43,447 nucleotides of DNA, from positions 1-43,447 of the forward strand of contig CALJUA010000079.1 of the NCBI GenBank assembly GCA_937975715.1, in the 5' to 3' direction. This document shows, in pieces, positions 32,393 through 41,497 of this stretch. The position numbers and the translations under genes are program-made. The notes below the pieces were generated by a model that worked only from the letters and a program-made list of their open reading frames with translations, had not been told where the DNA came from and did not search any database. The first letter of the stretch is position 1. The number at the start of each line of letters is the position of its first letter. Source of the DNA: an uncultured Candidatus Planktophila sp. (lineage in GTDB: Bacteria; Actinomycetota; Actinomycetes; Nanopelagicales; Nanopelagicaceae).

Positions 32393-34004
32393 TCGTGTAG
32401 CTATAACCCTGTTCAGCTAAGAATCGTTGACGGTTCTGTGCAAAGTCTTGATCAATAGTGTCGCGAGAAACGACAGAGTAGAAGCGCGCTCCACGGCCAT
32501 CTGCCTTAGGGCGCAATACGCGACCAAGGCGCTGTGCCTCTTCTTGGCGTGAGCCAAATGCACCCGAAACCTGAATTGCAATTGTTGCTTCAGGTAGGTC
32601 GATTGAGAAGTTAGCGACTTTGGATACAACAAGACAAGAAATTTCGCCGGTGCGGAAAGATTGGAATAACTCTTCACGTTCCTTTTGCGGAGTTGAACCT
32701 TGAATCACTGGGCAACCTAGAGTTTCGCCCAAATCATCCAACTGATCGAGATACTGACCGATAACAAGAATCTGTTCTTTGGCATGGAGACTGACGAGCT
32801 CTTGAACAACATCGCGCTTAGTGCGAGTGGTTGCGCAATAGCGATAACGCTCTTCTGGTTCGGCCGTTGCATATGCAAGGCGCTCTGCCTCAGTCAGGTT
32901 AACGCGAACCTCAATACATTCTGCAGGAGCGATATATCCCTGCGCTTCAATCTCCTTCCACGGCACATCAAAGCGCTTTGGACCGATGAGAGAGAAGACT
33001 TCACCTTCCATGCCATCCTCGCGAACTAATGTGGCGGTGAGGCCTAGACGCCTGCGGGATTGAATATCAGCTGTAAAGCGGAAGATTGGCGCAGGAAGTA
33101 AGTGCACCTCGTCGTAAATAATTAAACCCCAGTCATGGCTATCGAAGAGATCAAGGTGTGCGTAAACGCCATTCTTCTTCTTAGTCATTACTTGGTAGGT
33201 AGCGATAGTGACCGGGCGGATCTCCTTCTTAGAGCCAGAGTATTCGCCAATCTCATCTTCATTGAGGGAAGTGCGCTTTAGAAGTTCATCACGCCATTGG
33301 CGTGCGGCAACTGTGTTGGTAACAAGAATCAAAGTTGTTGCTTTGGCATGTGCCATTGCAGCTGCACCCACGATTGTCTTTCCTGCACCGCAGGGAAGAA
33401 CGACGACTCCAGAGCCACCGTGCCAGAAACCTTCTGCAGCATGCTCTTGGTATTCGCGAATCTTCCAGCCATCTTGCTTGAGATCGATTGGATGTGCCTG
33501 ACCATCGACGTAGCCGGCAAAATCTTCTGCTGGCCAACCAAGGCGCAAGAGTGATTGCTTGATGGCACCGCGCTGACTTGGATGCACAGCAATTGTCTCT
33601 GCATCAATTCGTGGGCCCAGGAGTGGAGCAATCTTCTTTGCGCGGATTACTTCTTCGAGAACCGCGGTATCTGTTGTCACGAGAATCAAACCGTGGACAG
33701 GATCTGCTTCGAGGCGGAGACGTCCATAACGGGACATCTGTTCTGCAACATCGATCAGTAGCGCGTGTGGAACTGCGTAACGGGAGTACTTAATAAGAGT
33801 GTCAATCACCATCTCGGCATCGTGGCCAGCGGCACGTGCGTTCCAGAGTCCAAGATTTGTCAGACGGTATGTGTGCATATGTTCTGGTGCGCGCTCGAGC
33901 TCTGCAAATGGTGCGATTGCACGGCGGCATTCAACGGAGAGAGGATGGTCGATATCTAGTAAGAGCGTTTTATCGCTCTGAACAATCAGAGGTCCGTCGC
34001 TCAT
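32355..34004 (-). CDS. XPB-like DNA repair helicase (SF2)
   Basis: 549-residue helicase of the bacterial XPB/ERCC3 group (M. tuberculosis Rv0861c type), a 3'-5' unwinding motor. An N-terminal damage-recognition-like domain (~1-170) precedes Walker A LPCGAGKTIVG at about residue 205, the DEVH box (YDEVHLLPAP) near 298, the XPB-specific RED motif in TATLVREDGMEG, and motif VI QRLGRVLRPK. The C-terminus ends SYTIIDADDVF. The ATG overlaps the M20 peptidase stop by four bases. The helicase-associated protein of the same operon is its usual genomic partner. Confidence 0.92.
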   Translation of the reverse strand: MSDGPLIVQSDKTLLLDIDHPLSVECRRAIAPFAELERAPEHMHTYRLTNLGLWNARAAGHDAEMVIDTLIKYSRYAVPHALLIDVAEQMSRYGRLRLEADPVHGLILVTTDTAVLEEVIRAKKIAPLLGPRIDAETIAVHPSQRGAIKQSLLRLGWPAEDFAGYVDGQAHPIDLKQDGWKIREYQEHAAEGFWHGGSGVVVLPCGAGKTIVGAAAMAHAKATTLILVTNTVAARQWRDELLKRTSLNEDEIGEYSGSKKEIRPVTIATYQVMTKKKNGVYAHLDLFDSHDWGLIIYDEVHLLPAPIFRFTADIQSRRRLGLTATLVREDGMEGEVFSLIGPKRFDVPWKEIEAQGYIAPAECIEVRVNLTEAERLAYATAEPEERYRYCATTRTKRDVVQELVSLHAKEQILVIGQYLDQLDDLGETLGCPVIQGSTPQKEREELFQSFRTGEISCLVVSKVANFSIDLPEATIAIQVSGAFGSRQEEAQRLGRVLRPKADGRGARFYSVVSRDTIDQDFAQNRQRFLAEQGYSYTIIDADDVFQGKI

Positions 34005-35101
34005 ACGAGTAATTCTTTAATAAATGCATGTAGAAATGCGCTACGTGGTTCGATGCTAGAAAGGCTTACCCATTCATGTGCAGCATGTGCACCGCCACCG
34101 ACAGCCCCTAGGCCATCGAGAACTCGTGCACCTGCGGCTGCTGCGAAGTTTCCATCGCTAGCACCACCTACCTCAGCTGAACCGAGAGGAGGCATACCAA
34201 GGTCTGCAGCAACCTTCTCTGCAATCACATAAAGCGCTTCTGTCGATGACGGCTGAAGCGGTGGGCGGTGCAATCCACCTGCAACTTCAATACGCGCACC
34301 AGGAATAGTTGCAACTAAATTCTTAATCGCAGAATCAACTCGTACTAAATCATCATGTGAAAACGAACGTGCATCTATTTCAAGAACGGCATGATCAGGC
34401 ACAGTATTAATTGTTGTTCCGGACTTGAGCATTGTTGGAACAACTGTTGTTCCGTGCTCGGCGCTTTCTAGTGCACCAAGAGCCAAGATGACGTGAGCCA
34501 TCTCTGTTGTTGCATTGATGCCTTTCTCAGGTTCGAGGCCAGCATGCGACGCCTTGCCATGCACCGAGATTTGATACATCGATGTTCCCTTGCGACCAGT
34601 CTTTACCTTGCCATCAAGTGAAGCTTCAAGAACAAGAACCGCATCTGCACTGGAAGATAGTTGCTTAATAAGCTCTTTAGATTTATGACTTCCAATTTCC
34701 TCATCCGTTGTTGCCACAAGAGCAACATCGCCCTCAATGCCCTTGAGTGCGTAGAGCGCCTGCACAAAGCCAGCCTTCATATCGAAGACGCCAGGCCCAC
34801 GCACTACGTCGCCCTCAACGCTCCAGAGTGGAGAGAAAGAACCGATCGGCCAGACAGTGTCGAGGTGTGCGAGCACCAGAACCTTGGGAGATTCGCTGCC
34901 CCACCAGAAGACGGGACGGCCTTCAATCTCTTTGATCTGCGCCGGAGTTCCCAGGACGCGCGTTGCGATATCGCTGGCAAGTGCAACAACAGAGCGGCAG
35001 GCGTCGAGATCTTCGCTAGGAGATTCGCACTTCACCAACGCTTCGATTGCCGCCAACATAGGGGTAAGTCTGCCGTATTCATCGATGTTCTTGCTCGTCA
35101 T
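34001..35101 (-). CDS. M20 family zinc metallopeptidase (carboxypeptidase G2-like)
   Basis: 366-residue cytoplasmic amidohydrolase/carboxypeptidase. Metal ligands and catalytic residues are visible: LAHLDTVWP with H79 and catalytic D81, GVFDMKAG with bridging D107, the general-base pair E134-E135 in TTDEEIGS, and a C-terminal GGASDGNFAA and HAAHEW histidine. A dimerisation lid domain (~175-280) includes GKASHAGLEPEKG. The closest look is glutamate carboxypeptidase/CPG2 rather than DapE or ArgE, so C-terminal glutamate or acyl-amino acid substrates are plausible. It is wedged between two DNA-repair genes with 4-nt overlaps on both sides. Confidence 0.88.
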   Translation of the reverse strand: MTSKNIDEYGRLTPMLAAIEALVKCESPSEDLDACRSVVALASDIATRVLGTPAQIKEIEGRPVFWWGSESPKVLVLAHLDTVWPIGSFSPLWSVEGDVVRGPGVFDMKAGFVQALYALKGIEGDVALVATTDEEIGSHKSKELIKQLSSSADAVLVLEASLDGKVKTGRKGTSMYQISVHGKASHAGLEPEKGINATTEMAHVILALGALESAEHGTTVVPTMLKSGTTINTVPDHAVLEIDARSFSHDDLVRVDSAIKNLVATIPGARIEVAGGLHRPPLQPSSTEALYVIAEKVAADLGMPPLGSAEVGGASDGNFAAAAGARVLDGLGAVGGGAHAAHEWVSLSSIEPRSAFLHAFIKELLV

Positions 35102-37278
35102 AACGTTGCTACCCCCGTAATACGTGGAATTCTGAAGGTCAGAACCTCGCCAGTGGCGTGATCTCGAGCCAGCAATGAACCAGCTGAAATCTTGAGCGGA
35201 TCAATAATCCGGTGCGAGACAAGACCATTGTTGTCGGCATAACCAATAGAGAGCGATTTTGTCGGGGTCTCTTTTAGATGTTTTGTGAGCAGATCCAAAG
35301 TTTCATTTGCAGTGGTGCGCGGAAGACTTCCGAGCGCCTCCTGAGAAATATCTCGAAGCGTGCTCTGTTTTGCAGATGACTTCTCTCCTGTGCGAATCGT
35401 GCGTACTGCAATTTCGAGTAGCGCTCGCTCTGGTTGTTCGAACTCACCAACAATGCGCGGAGGGCGAGCCTTCGTCTGTGCACGTTGCACACGTGGCCCA
35501 CTGAGTAAGAGCCCTTGAGAATCTTCGCCAGCTGGGAGATATCCGGCATCACGTAGAACTTGCATCGCATCATGTGCATCATGAGTACAGATCATCACCT
35601 CAGGTGCAATGCGTCGCAATCCCAGTGCTTCAACTTTCTTATCGCGAAGTATTTGAGTGATGAGCGCAGTGTCTTCGCAGCGGATAAAGGACGAGGCAAT
35701 TCCAACTCGCAACTTTCCGTGCTTCTTAGAAATATCTCCGATGAGGTATTCAAGAGGTTGTGGGACGGGAGTTTTAGAAGTCTTCTTTAAGAATGCAAGA
35801 ATTTCGTCACCGGTCCGACCATGGTCTAGTCCACGACGCAGCGAGCTTTCTGAGAATCGGAAAACAGTTGCAGCACCACGAGATTCGATATCTGCGATGA
35901 GATCGAGTTCTTGTGAAACTTCATGCTCGAGTGGCCCAGGAGCAATTGCAGTGTTATCGCTCTGAATCAAGATGTGATCGACTGTTGCTGGAAGATCGCT
36001 ATCGATGACATCGAGCGCATCACCAGATAAAAGCAGTGCACCATATTGAGAGAGCGCACCTTGTCCAGTAATGCCCAGCCACTCAGCTTCACGTGCAATC
36101 CATTCGATGTATTCGGCTGGAATCCCACCGGTGCGTCGATAGGGAAGGTTCCATTGGGTAGCTGCACGCAGTGATTCAAGTGTTGGCGCTACTGGTGAAG
36201 ACTCTTCTAGGAGGGCTAGAACTTTTCTGCGAATGAGTGCTGCAGTGCTGCGATCGAGCTCTGGCCCCATAGGTGCTGCCGCTAATCCGCTAAGGCGAGA
36301 TGTAATTAACCATGCAGAGACGAGGTTCTCCCATTTCACTGATGCAGGTTGGGCAAGCCAAATATCAAATTGGTGTGTCGGAAGTACTCGATCATCGGGA
36401 TCGATGGTGACAAGACCGCTGATGTAAGCCACTTCAATAACGAATGATGCGCACTCTGTCTCAACTCCTAAGTGCTGGGAGAGATCACGCAAATCGCGAA
36501 CACCGATTCCTCCAGCCTTGAGCGCTGTTGCGGGCTCTTGGCTCCAGAAGTTCAGGACTTCTTCAGTCCAACGGAGGAAGGTGGTGATGTTTGCAATTGC
36601 CGCAAGTTGTAAGCTCTTTGAATTGACAGTGCGACCTTCGATTGCAGGTTGAGTAATAAAGAGTTCTCGATGCACTTTGTTGCCGCGAAGAGCTAGCGCA
36701 ACTTCACGATGGAGGACAACAGTCTGTTGATTAACAGGAGATACAAAACCTTCATCCATCAACCATTTCAAACCAGGATTTGGTTTCTTGACATCTGCAA
36801 CTGCGCCACGAGGAGGACCCCAGACCATTGCATCAAGTACTTTCTTTGATGCAGCAGGAGCGTTCTCTAGATCTTTTAACTTCAACTTCTTCGTTGCTGG
36901 GGTTCCAAGTCCTGCTATCTCATTACCGAGTACTTCGCGTACGTTGTTAGGGATGCGATAGCCGTCATGACTTTGATAGATAAGCGCGCGATCCACAAGA
37001 GCAGCTATTGCAAACTTGGCTGTCTTATCTGTGTGCTGCAGGAGCTCTTTCTCAGTGAATGGTTCTGCGATAACAGCAGCTGCCTCGAGTACCTGCAACT
37101 GCCATTTGTTGAGCGAATCGATTGCGCGCACGAGAGATGGAATAGAAGATGCTCGCACTGCAAGACTTGCGATATCTGAAGGAACAGGGGAGGTGAGGTC
37201 GCTTCTACTGTGGAAAAGCGCGATTAATGCGTCATCACTGAGTGAGCGCAGGTAATCGGCGTAAGAGCGAATTTCCAT
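35098..37278 (-). CDS. Helicase-associated (XPB/Ssl2-like C-terminal domain) protein
   Basis: 726-residue soluble protein of the family that accompanies bacterial XPB helicases (M. tuberculosis Rv0862c type). The N-terminal half carries winged-helix-like segments (WQLQVLEAAAVIAEPFTEKELLQ) and ends with a helicase-conserved C-terminal domain around residues 500-600 (QPLEYLIGDISKKHGKLRVGIASSFIRCED). No Walker motifs. Precise function is not established in the family; physical partnership with the helicase is an inference from co-occurrence. It is the first gene of the operon that continues with the M20 peptidase and the helicase. A TAATGT hexamer stands nine bases before the ATG. Confidence 0.85.
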   Translation of the reverse strand: MEIRSYADYLRSLSDDALIALFHSRSDLTSPVPSDIASLAVRASSIPSLVRAIDSLNKWQLQVLEAAAVIAEPFTEKELLQHTDKTAKFAIAALVDRALIYQSHDGYRIPNNVREVLGNEIAGLGTPATKKLKLKDLENAPAASKKVLDAMVWGPPRGAVADVKKPNPGLKWLMDEGFVSPVNQQTVVLHREVALALRGNKVHRELFITQPAIEGRTVNSKSLQLAAIANITTFLRWTEEVLNFWSQEPATALKAGGIGVRDLRDLSQHLGVETECASFVIEVAYISGLVTIDPDDRVLPTHQFDIWLAQPASVKWENLVSAWLITSRLSGLAAAPMGPELDRSTAALIRRKVLALLEESSPVAPTLESLRAATQWNLPYRRTGGIPAEYIEWIAREAEWLGITGQGALSQYGALLLSGDALDVIDSDLPATVDHILIQSDNTAIAPGPLEHEVSQELDLIADIESRGAATVFRFSESSLRRGLDHGRTGDEILAFLKKTSKTPVPQPLEYLIGDISKKHGKLRVGIASSFIRCEDTALITQILRDKKVEALGLRRIAPEVMICTHDAHDAMQVLRDAGYLPAGEDSQGLLLSGPRVQRAQTKARPPRIVGEFEQPERALLEIAVRTIRTGEKSSAKQSTLRDISQEALGSLPRTTANETLDLLTKHLKETPTKSLSIGYADNNGLVSHRIIDPLKISAGSLLARDHATGEVLTFRIPRITGVATL

Positions 37279-37323
37279 AACCTGCCTACATTAGCGGGGT
37301 ATGACCTTGTGGGGCGAATTGAG
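37279..37323 (-). promoter_or_regulatory. Promoter of the helicase operon
   Basis: Minus-strand TAATGT (37293-37288), then nine bases (AGGCAGGTT, which also contains a weak ribosome-binding-like AGG) to ATG 37278. The rest of the 45-bp gap to the HAD gene shows nothing else. Confidence 0.45.
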
Positions 37324-38088
37324 TTAGCGGCGCTTGCGTGGAACGAGCAATGCGGCAAGGGCTGCAAGGCGACTTACTGCTGGACCCAGCAGGCGATTGA
37401 GGTGGCGAGCTCGACGGAAGTCATGGATTGGCCAACCTTCAGCGAGAGCCTTGATGCGAAGAATGGCATCAGGATTAATTGCAGATGGATTTCCGACTGC
37501 GGTGAGTAGTGGGAGATCGTTATTGCTATCTGAATATGAATAACACTCATCGAGGTCGTAACCATTTACCTCTGCAAGTGCGCGAATTGCAACTGCCTTC
37601 TCTGTGCCATGAAGAAGTTTTCCATCGAGTTCGCCGGTATAGATTCCATCTTTAATAATTACTTTGCTACCAACCGCTCCGGTAAATCCAAGTCGATTGG
37701 CGATGATCTCGGCCATATCTTGTGGCGCTGCGGTAACAAGCCAGACATCTTCACCTCGAGCGAGATGTCCTCGTGCAATTTCACAGGTACGTTCCCATAA
37801 TTTTGGTGAAACATATTCGTCGTAAATCTCTTCACCAAGAGCGAGGATGTCACTCACCTGGTGACCGCCAACAAAATCTGTCGCAGCTTTCTGGAATCTT
37901 TCAATGACCTCTTGCTTCTCCATTCCGGTCATTCGGAAACGGAGATTGGCGACAACAAAGCGCGAGATATCAGCCTTTGTGAAATAACCTCTTTGATACA
38001 TGCCTCTTCCAAGAAAGTAGAGAGTTGACCCACGAACGAGGGTGTTATCTACATCAAAGAAGGCAGCACGAGTGGGTTTGAGCGCCAT
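37324..38088 (-). CDS. HAD-IB family phosphatase (SerB-like)
   Basis: 254-residue haloacid-dehalogenase phosphatase. Nucleophile D12 and acid/base D14 are in AAFFDVDNTLVRGSTL; motif II is the VTAAPQDMAE threonine near residue 119; the Lys and motif III aspartates are in SYSDSNNDLPLL. The helical cap between motifs I and II defines subfamily IB, which includes phosphoserine phosphatases and lipid or nucleotide phosphatases. The C-terminus ends with a basic, weakly hydrophobic tail (VSRLAALAALLVPRKRR). Substrate cannot be decided. It has a leaderless-type promoter in the gap shared with the histidine phosphatase gene. Confidence 0.88.
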   Translation of the reverse strand: MALKPTRAAFFDVDNTLVRGSTLYFLGRGMYQRGYFTKADISRFVVANLRFRMTGMEKQEVIERFQKAATDFVGGHQVSDILALGEEIYDEYVSPKLWERTCEIARGHLARGEDVWLVTAAPQDMAEIIANRLGFTGAVGSKVIIKDGIYTGELDGKLLHGTEKAVAIRALAEVNGYDLDECYSYSDSNNDLPLLTAVGNPSAINPDAILRIKALAEGWPIHDFRRARHLNRLLGPAVSRLAALAALLVPRKRR

Positions 38089-38150
38089 GTCTCAACCTTA
38101 GCGATTGCTGAGTGAGAAAGGGCTTCGACTTCACGCCTTATGCTTAGCTC
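38089..38150. promoter_or_regulatory. Divergent leaderless promoters, HAD and histidine phosphatase
   Basis: Minus: TAAGGT (38100-38095), six bases, ATG 38088. Plus: TATGCT (38139-38144), six bases, ATG 38151. The 62-bp gap has no ribosome-binding site for either gene. Confidence 0.62.
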
Positions 38151-38771
38151 ATGAGTTCTACAGTGCATGTTGTTCGCCATGGCGAGGTCGAAAATCCTCA
38201 GAAGATTCTCTATGGTCGCCAACCAGGATGGCGCTTATCAGCGCGCGGACAAGAGATGGCGCAAGCTCTCGGCGAGTGGTCAAAGGCGATCAACCTTGGC
38301 GCACTTCATGTTTCACCTCTGCAACGTGCCCAAGAGACTGCAGCACCAATTGCTAAGGCTCATTCAATCGGAATACATACCGATGAACGATTGATTGAAG
38401 CTGCAAACATATTTGAAGGTAAGCCATTCGGTATCGGCGACGGTGTTCTCAAGCATCCATCTGCATGGAGATATTTGTATAACCCTTGGAAGCCTTCTTG
38501 GGGCGAGCCATATGAAGAGCAGATCAATCGCATGCTCGCAGCTGTATTTGATGCGAAGAAAGCAGCTGGTGATAAGGACGCGATTGTTGTTTCACACCAG
38601 CTGCCAATTTGGATTTTGCGAAGCGCAATTGAAGGCCGACGACTGATTCACGATCCCCGCAAGCGCGAATGCACTTTGGCTTCAGTCACCTCAATCCACT
38701 TTGATGATGAAGGACTCATCAGCGGAACTTCATATTCAGAGCCCGCTGCACATCTGCTCCCAAAGAAGTAA
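38151..38771 (+). CDS. Histidine phosphatase (phosphoglycerate mutase-like) family protein
   Basis: 206-residue phosphohydrolase. The phosphohistidine H10 is in VHVVRHGEVENP, the SPLQRAQETAAPIA segment near residue 56 gives a second Arg, and VVSHQLPIWILRSA near 147 gives the second catalytic His. It starts the cytochrome c maturation gene run, just as the equivalent gene (Rv0525) precedes the thioredoxin-like and ccdA genes in M. tuberculosis. Whether it acts in that pathway is unknown. An ATG ten bases after its stop begins the TlpA-like gene. Confidence 0.88.
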   Translation: MSSTVHVVRHGEVENPQKILYGRQPGWRLSARGQEMAQALGEWSKAINLGALHVSPLQRAQETAAPIAKAHSIGIHTDERLIEAANIFEGKPFGIGDGVLKHPSAWRYLYNPWKPSWGEPYEEQINRMLAAVFDAKKAAGDKDAIVVSHQLPIWILRSAIEGRRLIHDPRKRECTLASVTSIHFDDEGLISGTSYSEPAAHLLPKK

Positions 38772-38781
38772 GGAAAACCAT

Positions 38782-39318
38782 ATGAAGAAGCTTGGCGCTG
38801 CACTTGCTGCACTCTTGCTTCTCTCCGGCTGCGGAAATTCAGGGGTAACTACTGCGGAGGAAAGTTTTGTCGCAGGCAATGGAGCGACTTCCTATATCGC
38901 AGTTAATGATCGAGTTGCAGCGCCAGAGCTCAAGGGCATGACTCTTCTTGGAACTCAATACTCATTGCCAAAGAATGCGGTTGCAGTCATCAATGTATGG
39001 GCTTCATGGTGCTCACCATGTCGCGCAGAAGAGCCAACACTTTCTGCGATGGCCAATCAATATCCGGAAGTGAACTTTCTCGGAATTTTAACGAGAGATA
39101 ACCCGGTCAATGCAGAGGCTTTTGTGCGAAAGAACAAGAGCCCATATCCAACGCTGATTGATGACTCTGTTCTGATTGGTTTTAGTAAGTCTCTTCCAGC
39201 AAATGCGATCCCCACAACTCTTGTATTAGATAAGAATGGATTGGTTGCAGGTCGTATTTCTGGTGTTGTGACCATCGCATCCCTGACGGAGCTTCTTAAT
39301 AAAGTGATGAGCGAATGA
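38782..39318 (+). CDS. TlpA/ResA-like thioredoxin lipoprotein
   Basis: 178-residue lipoprotein reducing apocytochrome c thiols outside the membrane. The signal with lipobox LLSGC places the lipidated cysteine at C17. The thioredoxin domain (~45-175) has active site W76-C77-S-P-C80 in NVWASWCSPCRAEEP and the cis-Pro loop NAIPTTLVLDKNG. The ATG at 38782 is preceded by AAGGA at seven bases; a longer in-frame reading from 38701 lies inside the phosphatase gene. Its stop overlaps ccdA in ATGA, consistent with CcdA feeding it electrons. Confidence 0.92.
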   Translation: MKKLGAALAALLLLSGCGNSGVTTAEESFVAGNGATSYIAVNDRVAAPELKGMTLLGTQYSLPKNAVAVINVWASWCSPCRAEEPTLSAMANQYPEVNFLGILTRDNPVNAEAFVRKNKSPYPTLIDDSVLIGFSKSLPANAIPTTLVLDKNGLVAGRISGVVTIASLTELLNKVMSE

Positions 39319-40040
39319 CAAGCTTCGTAGTCGACCAGTTATTTGGTGGAACGCTCCTTGCAGCTCTTCCTATCGCAGTATTTGCAGGATTGATTTCATT
39401 TCTATCGCCCTGCGTTCTGCCGCTTGTTCCTGGCTACGTTGCCTATGCAACTGGCTTCGCATCAACAAAGGGGAAAGTACTTCTCGGATCTTTGCTCTTC
39501 GTACTCGGTTTTACCTTTATCTTCGCATCCTTCGGTCTGGCTTTTGGTGGATTGGGGAGTCAGATTGCAGCTAATGAAGAGATCGTCACAAAGGTATTAG
39601 GTGTATTTACTATTGTGATGGGTGCAATCTTCTTAGGTCTTTTCCCTTTTGCTCCGACCTTTGCCCCAAAGATTTCGACCACCGGTGGAATCGCAGGTGC
39701 TCCCCTTCTGGGCGTTCTCTTTGGAATCGGTTGGACTCCATGTATCGGCCCTGCACTTGCCACAGTGCAGACACTTGCCTTCAACGAATCAAGCGCAACG
39801 AGAGGTGCCATCCTTTCAATTGGATATTCAATCGGACTCGGGATTCCATTTATTCTCTCTGGGCTATTCCTCGATCGCAGCAAGAGGATACGTTCGTACT
39901 TTGTGAAGAGAGGTTCTCTCATCAGCAAAGTCGGAGGAGTGCTTCTGATTCTCATTGGCTTTATGCAATTCACGGGCGTGTGGTCTGATCTCATGATTAA
40001 CCTCCGCTCACTTATCTCTAACTTTGTGCCGGTGATCTAA
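39315..40040 (+). CDS. ccdA: Cytochrome c biogenesis protein CcdA
   Basis: Membrane thiol-disulfide shuttle passing electrons from cytoplasmic thioredoxin to the TlpA-like lipoprotein. 241 residues with about six helices. The redox cysteines are C33 in ISFLSPCVLPLVPGY and C143 in GIGWTPCIGPAL, the classical pair. The short form (six helices, no extra domains) is typical for Gram-positives. Overlaps tlpA-like gene by four bases and resB by one. Confidence 0.95.
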   Translation: MTSFVVDQLFGGTLLAALPIAVFAGLISFLSPCVLPLVPGYVAYATGFASTKGKVLLGSLLFVLGFTFIFASFGLAFGGLGSQIAANEEIVTKVLGVFTIVMGAIFLGLFPFAPTFAPKISTTGGIAGAPLLGVLFGIGWTPCIGPALATVQTLAFNESSATRGAILSIGYSIGLGIPFILSGLFLDRSKRIRSYFVKRGSLISKVGGVLLILIGFMQFTGVWSDLMINLRSLISNFVPVI

Positions 40041-41497
40041 TGAGCAATAACGTAGAGATCCCAGAGCTCGGTTTTTTCGGACTCATCCGCTTTGCCTGGC
40101 GCCAGCTCACAAGCATGCGCACTGCACTGATTCTCTTGATGATGATGGGAATCGCAGCGATTCCGGGCTCTGTCATCCCACAGCGCACCAGTAATCCGAT
40201 TGCTGTCCGCGATTTCTTTGAGAAGCATCCAGGGACCGCTCCTTTCTACGATCGCTTGTCCCTCTTTGATGTCTATGGCTCTCCATGGTTTAGCGCCATT
40301 TATATCTTGCTTTTCATCTCTCTTATTGGCTGCGTGCTTCCTCGCGCAGTCGAGCACTTTCATGCAATGCGTGCCCTTCCTCCTGCAACACCTAAGAATC
40401 TCAATCGCATGGAGCACCACACAATCTTTGATGGCGATGCTGCATCTCTTGAACGTGCAGAGAAATGGTTTAAGAAGAATCGTTTTAGAGTTCGCAAAAG
40501 CGATAGCTCGATATCTGCGGAGAAGGGCTACCTTCGCGAGACTGGAAACTTACTCTTTCACTTGTCTCTCATCTTTATTCTGATTGGCATCAGCTTCGGC
40601 TCTTTATTTGGTTTGCAGGGTGAGGCAATCGTCAATACGGGGGAGCGTTTTGTTAATGTGCCCACAAGTTATGACAACCTCAGATTGGGCAAGTTGACGA
40701 AAGAATCTGACCTCGGTCAGTTCACAATCACGGTAGATAAATTTGTTGCCAAATACGACCCTAAAACAAATATGCCCCAGGATTACACCGCCTATGTAAC
40801 AACTACAGATGGTGAAGTCACTAAGAAGCAGATAATTAAAGTGAACTCGCCACTGACCTTTGGTAGCACCCGCGTTTATCTACAAGCAAATGGCTATTCA
40901 CCGATTGTTACGGTGCGCGATGGTCAAGGAACAATTGCCTTTCAAGGACCAGTTCCATTCTTGCCACAAGATGGAAACCTGCGTTCAATCGGTGCCATTA
41001 AAGTTCCCGACGCGCAGCCACCGGTAGGTTTCGTTGCTTCGTTTTTACCTACCTTTGAACGCACTAAGACAATGGGTGGCGTATCTATCTATCCAGAACT
41101 TCTCAACCCTCGATTGCTCTTCTCTATTTGGAGCGGCGATCTCGGCCTTGATTCAGGCATCCCGCAATCGGTGTACAGAATTGATACAGAGAAGATGAAG
41201 AGACTCGCTCTTGGCTCTGTTGGAGTCGGCGAAAGCTATCAATATGAAGGTGGAACAATCACTTTGGAGGGTGTCGCTCCTTGGGTCAATCTACAAATAG
41301 TTGATGACCGAGGTAAGGGATTCGCCCTCTTTGGTGCCATCTTTGCAATTCTTGGCTTGCTTTCATCACTGTACGGGCGTCGCCGACGTATCTGGGTCAA
41401 AGTCACAGGAACTCAAGTTGAAGTTGCTGCCCTAGCAAAGAACAATGCTCCTGGGCTCGAAGATGAAGTTGCTCGATTAGTAGAAAGCGTAAAGTAA
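40040..41497 (+). CDS. resB: Cytochrome c biogenesis protein ResB (Ccs1)
   Basis: Large subunit of the System II heme-lyase complex. 485 residues: N-terminal helices at about 22-40 and 80-100, a third near 170 (GNLLFHLSLIFILIGISFGSL, with a candidate heme histidine), a big extracytoplasmic domain (~195-430) and a last helix at ~432-452 (FALFGAIFAILGLLSSLY), then a basic cytoplasmic tail. The NEMVPxR-like text IPGSVIPQRTSNP after the first helix is typical. Start and stop each overlap a neighbour by one base. Confidence 0.93.
   Translation: MSNNVEIPELGFFGLIRFAWRQLTSMRTALILLMMMGIAAIPGSVIPQRTSNPIAVRDFFEKHPGTAPFYDRLSLFDVYGSPWFSAIYILLFISLIGCVLPRAVEHFHAMRALPPATPKNLNRMEHHTIFDGDAASLERAEKWFKKNRFRVRKSDSSISAEKGYLRETGNLLFHLSLIFILIGISFGSLFGLQGEAIVNTGERFVNVPTSYDNLRLGKLTKESDLGQFTITVDKFVAKYDPKTNMPQDYTAYVTTTDGEVTKKQIIKVNSPLTFGSTRVYLQANGYSPIVTVRDGQGTIAFQGPVPFLPQDGNLRSIGAIKVPDAQPPVGFVASFLPTFERTKTMGGVSIYPELLNPRLLFSIWSGDLGLDSGIPQSVYRIDTEKMKRLALGSVGVGESYQYEGGTITLEGVAPWVNLQIVDDRGKGFALFGAIFAILGLLSSLYGRRRRIWVKVTGTQVEVAALAKNNAPGLEDEVARLVESVK

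Noticed and set aside
33289..33793. Several Cys/Arg-rich frames within the helicase gene
   Set aside because: Shadow frames of a fully conserved helicase core.
38701..38781. Longer start for the TlpA-like protein inside the phosphatase gene
   Set aside because: The lipoprotein signal and ribosome-binding site place the start at 38782.
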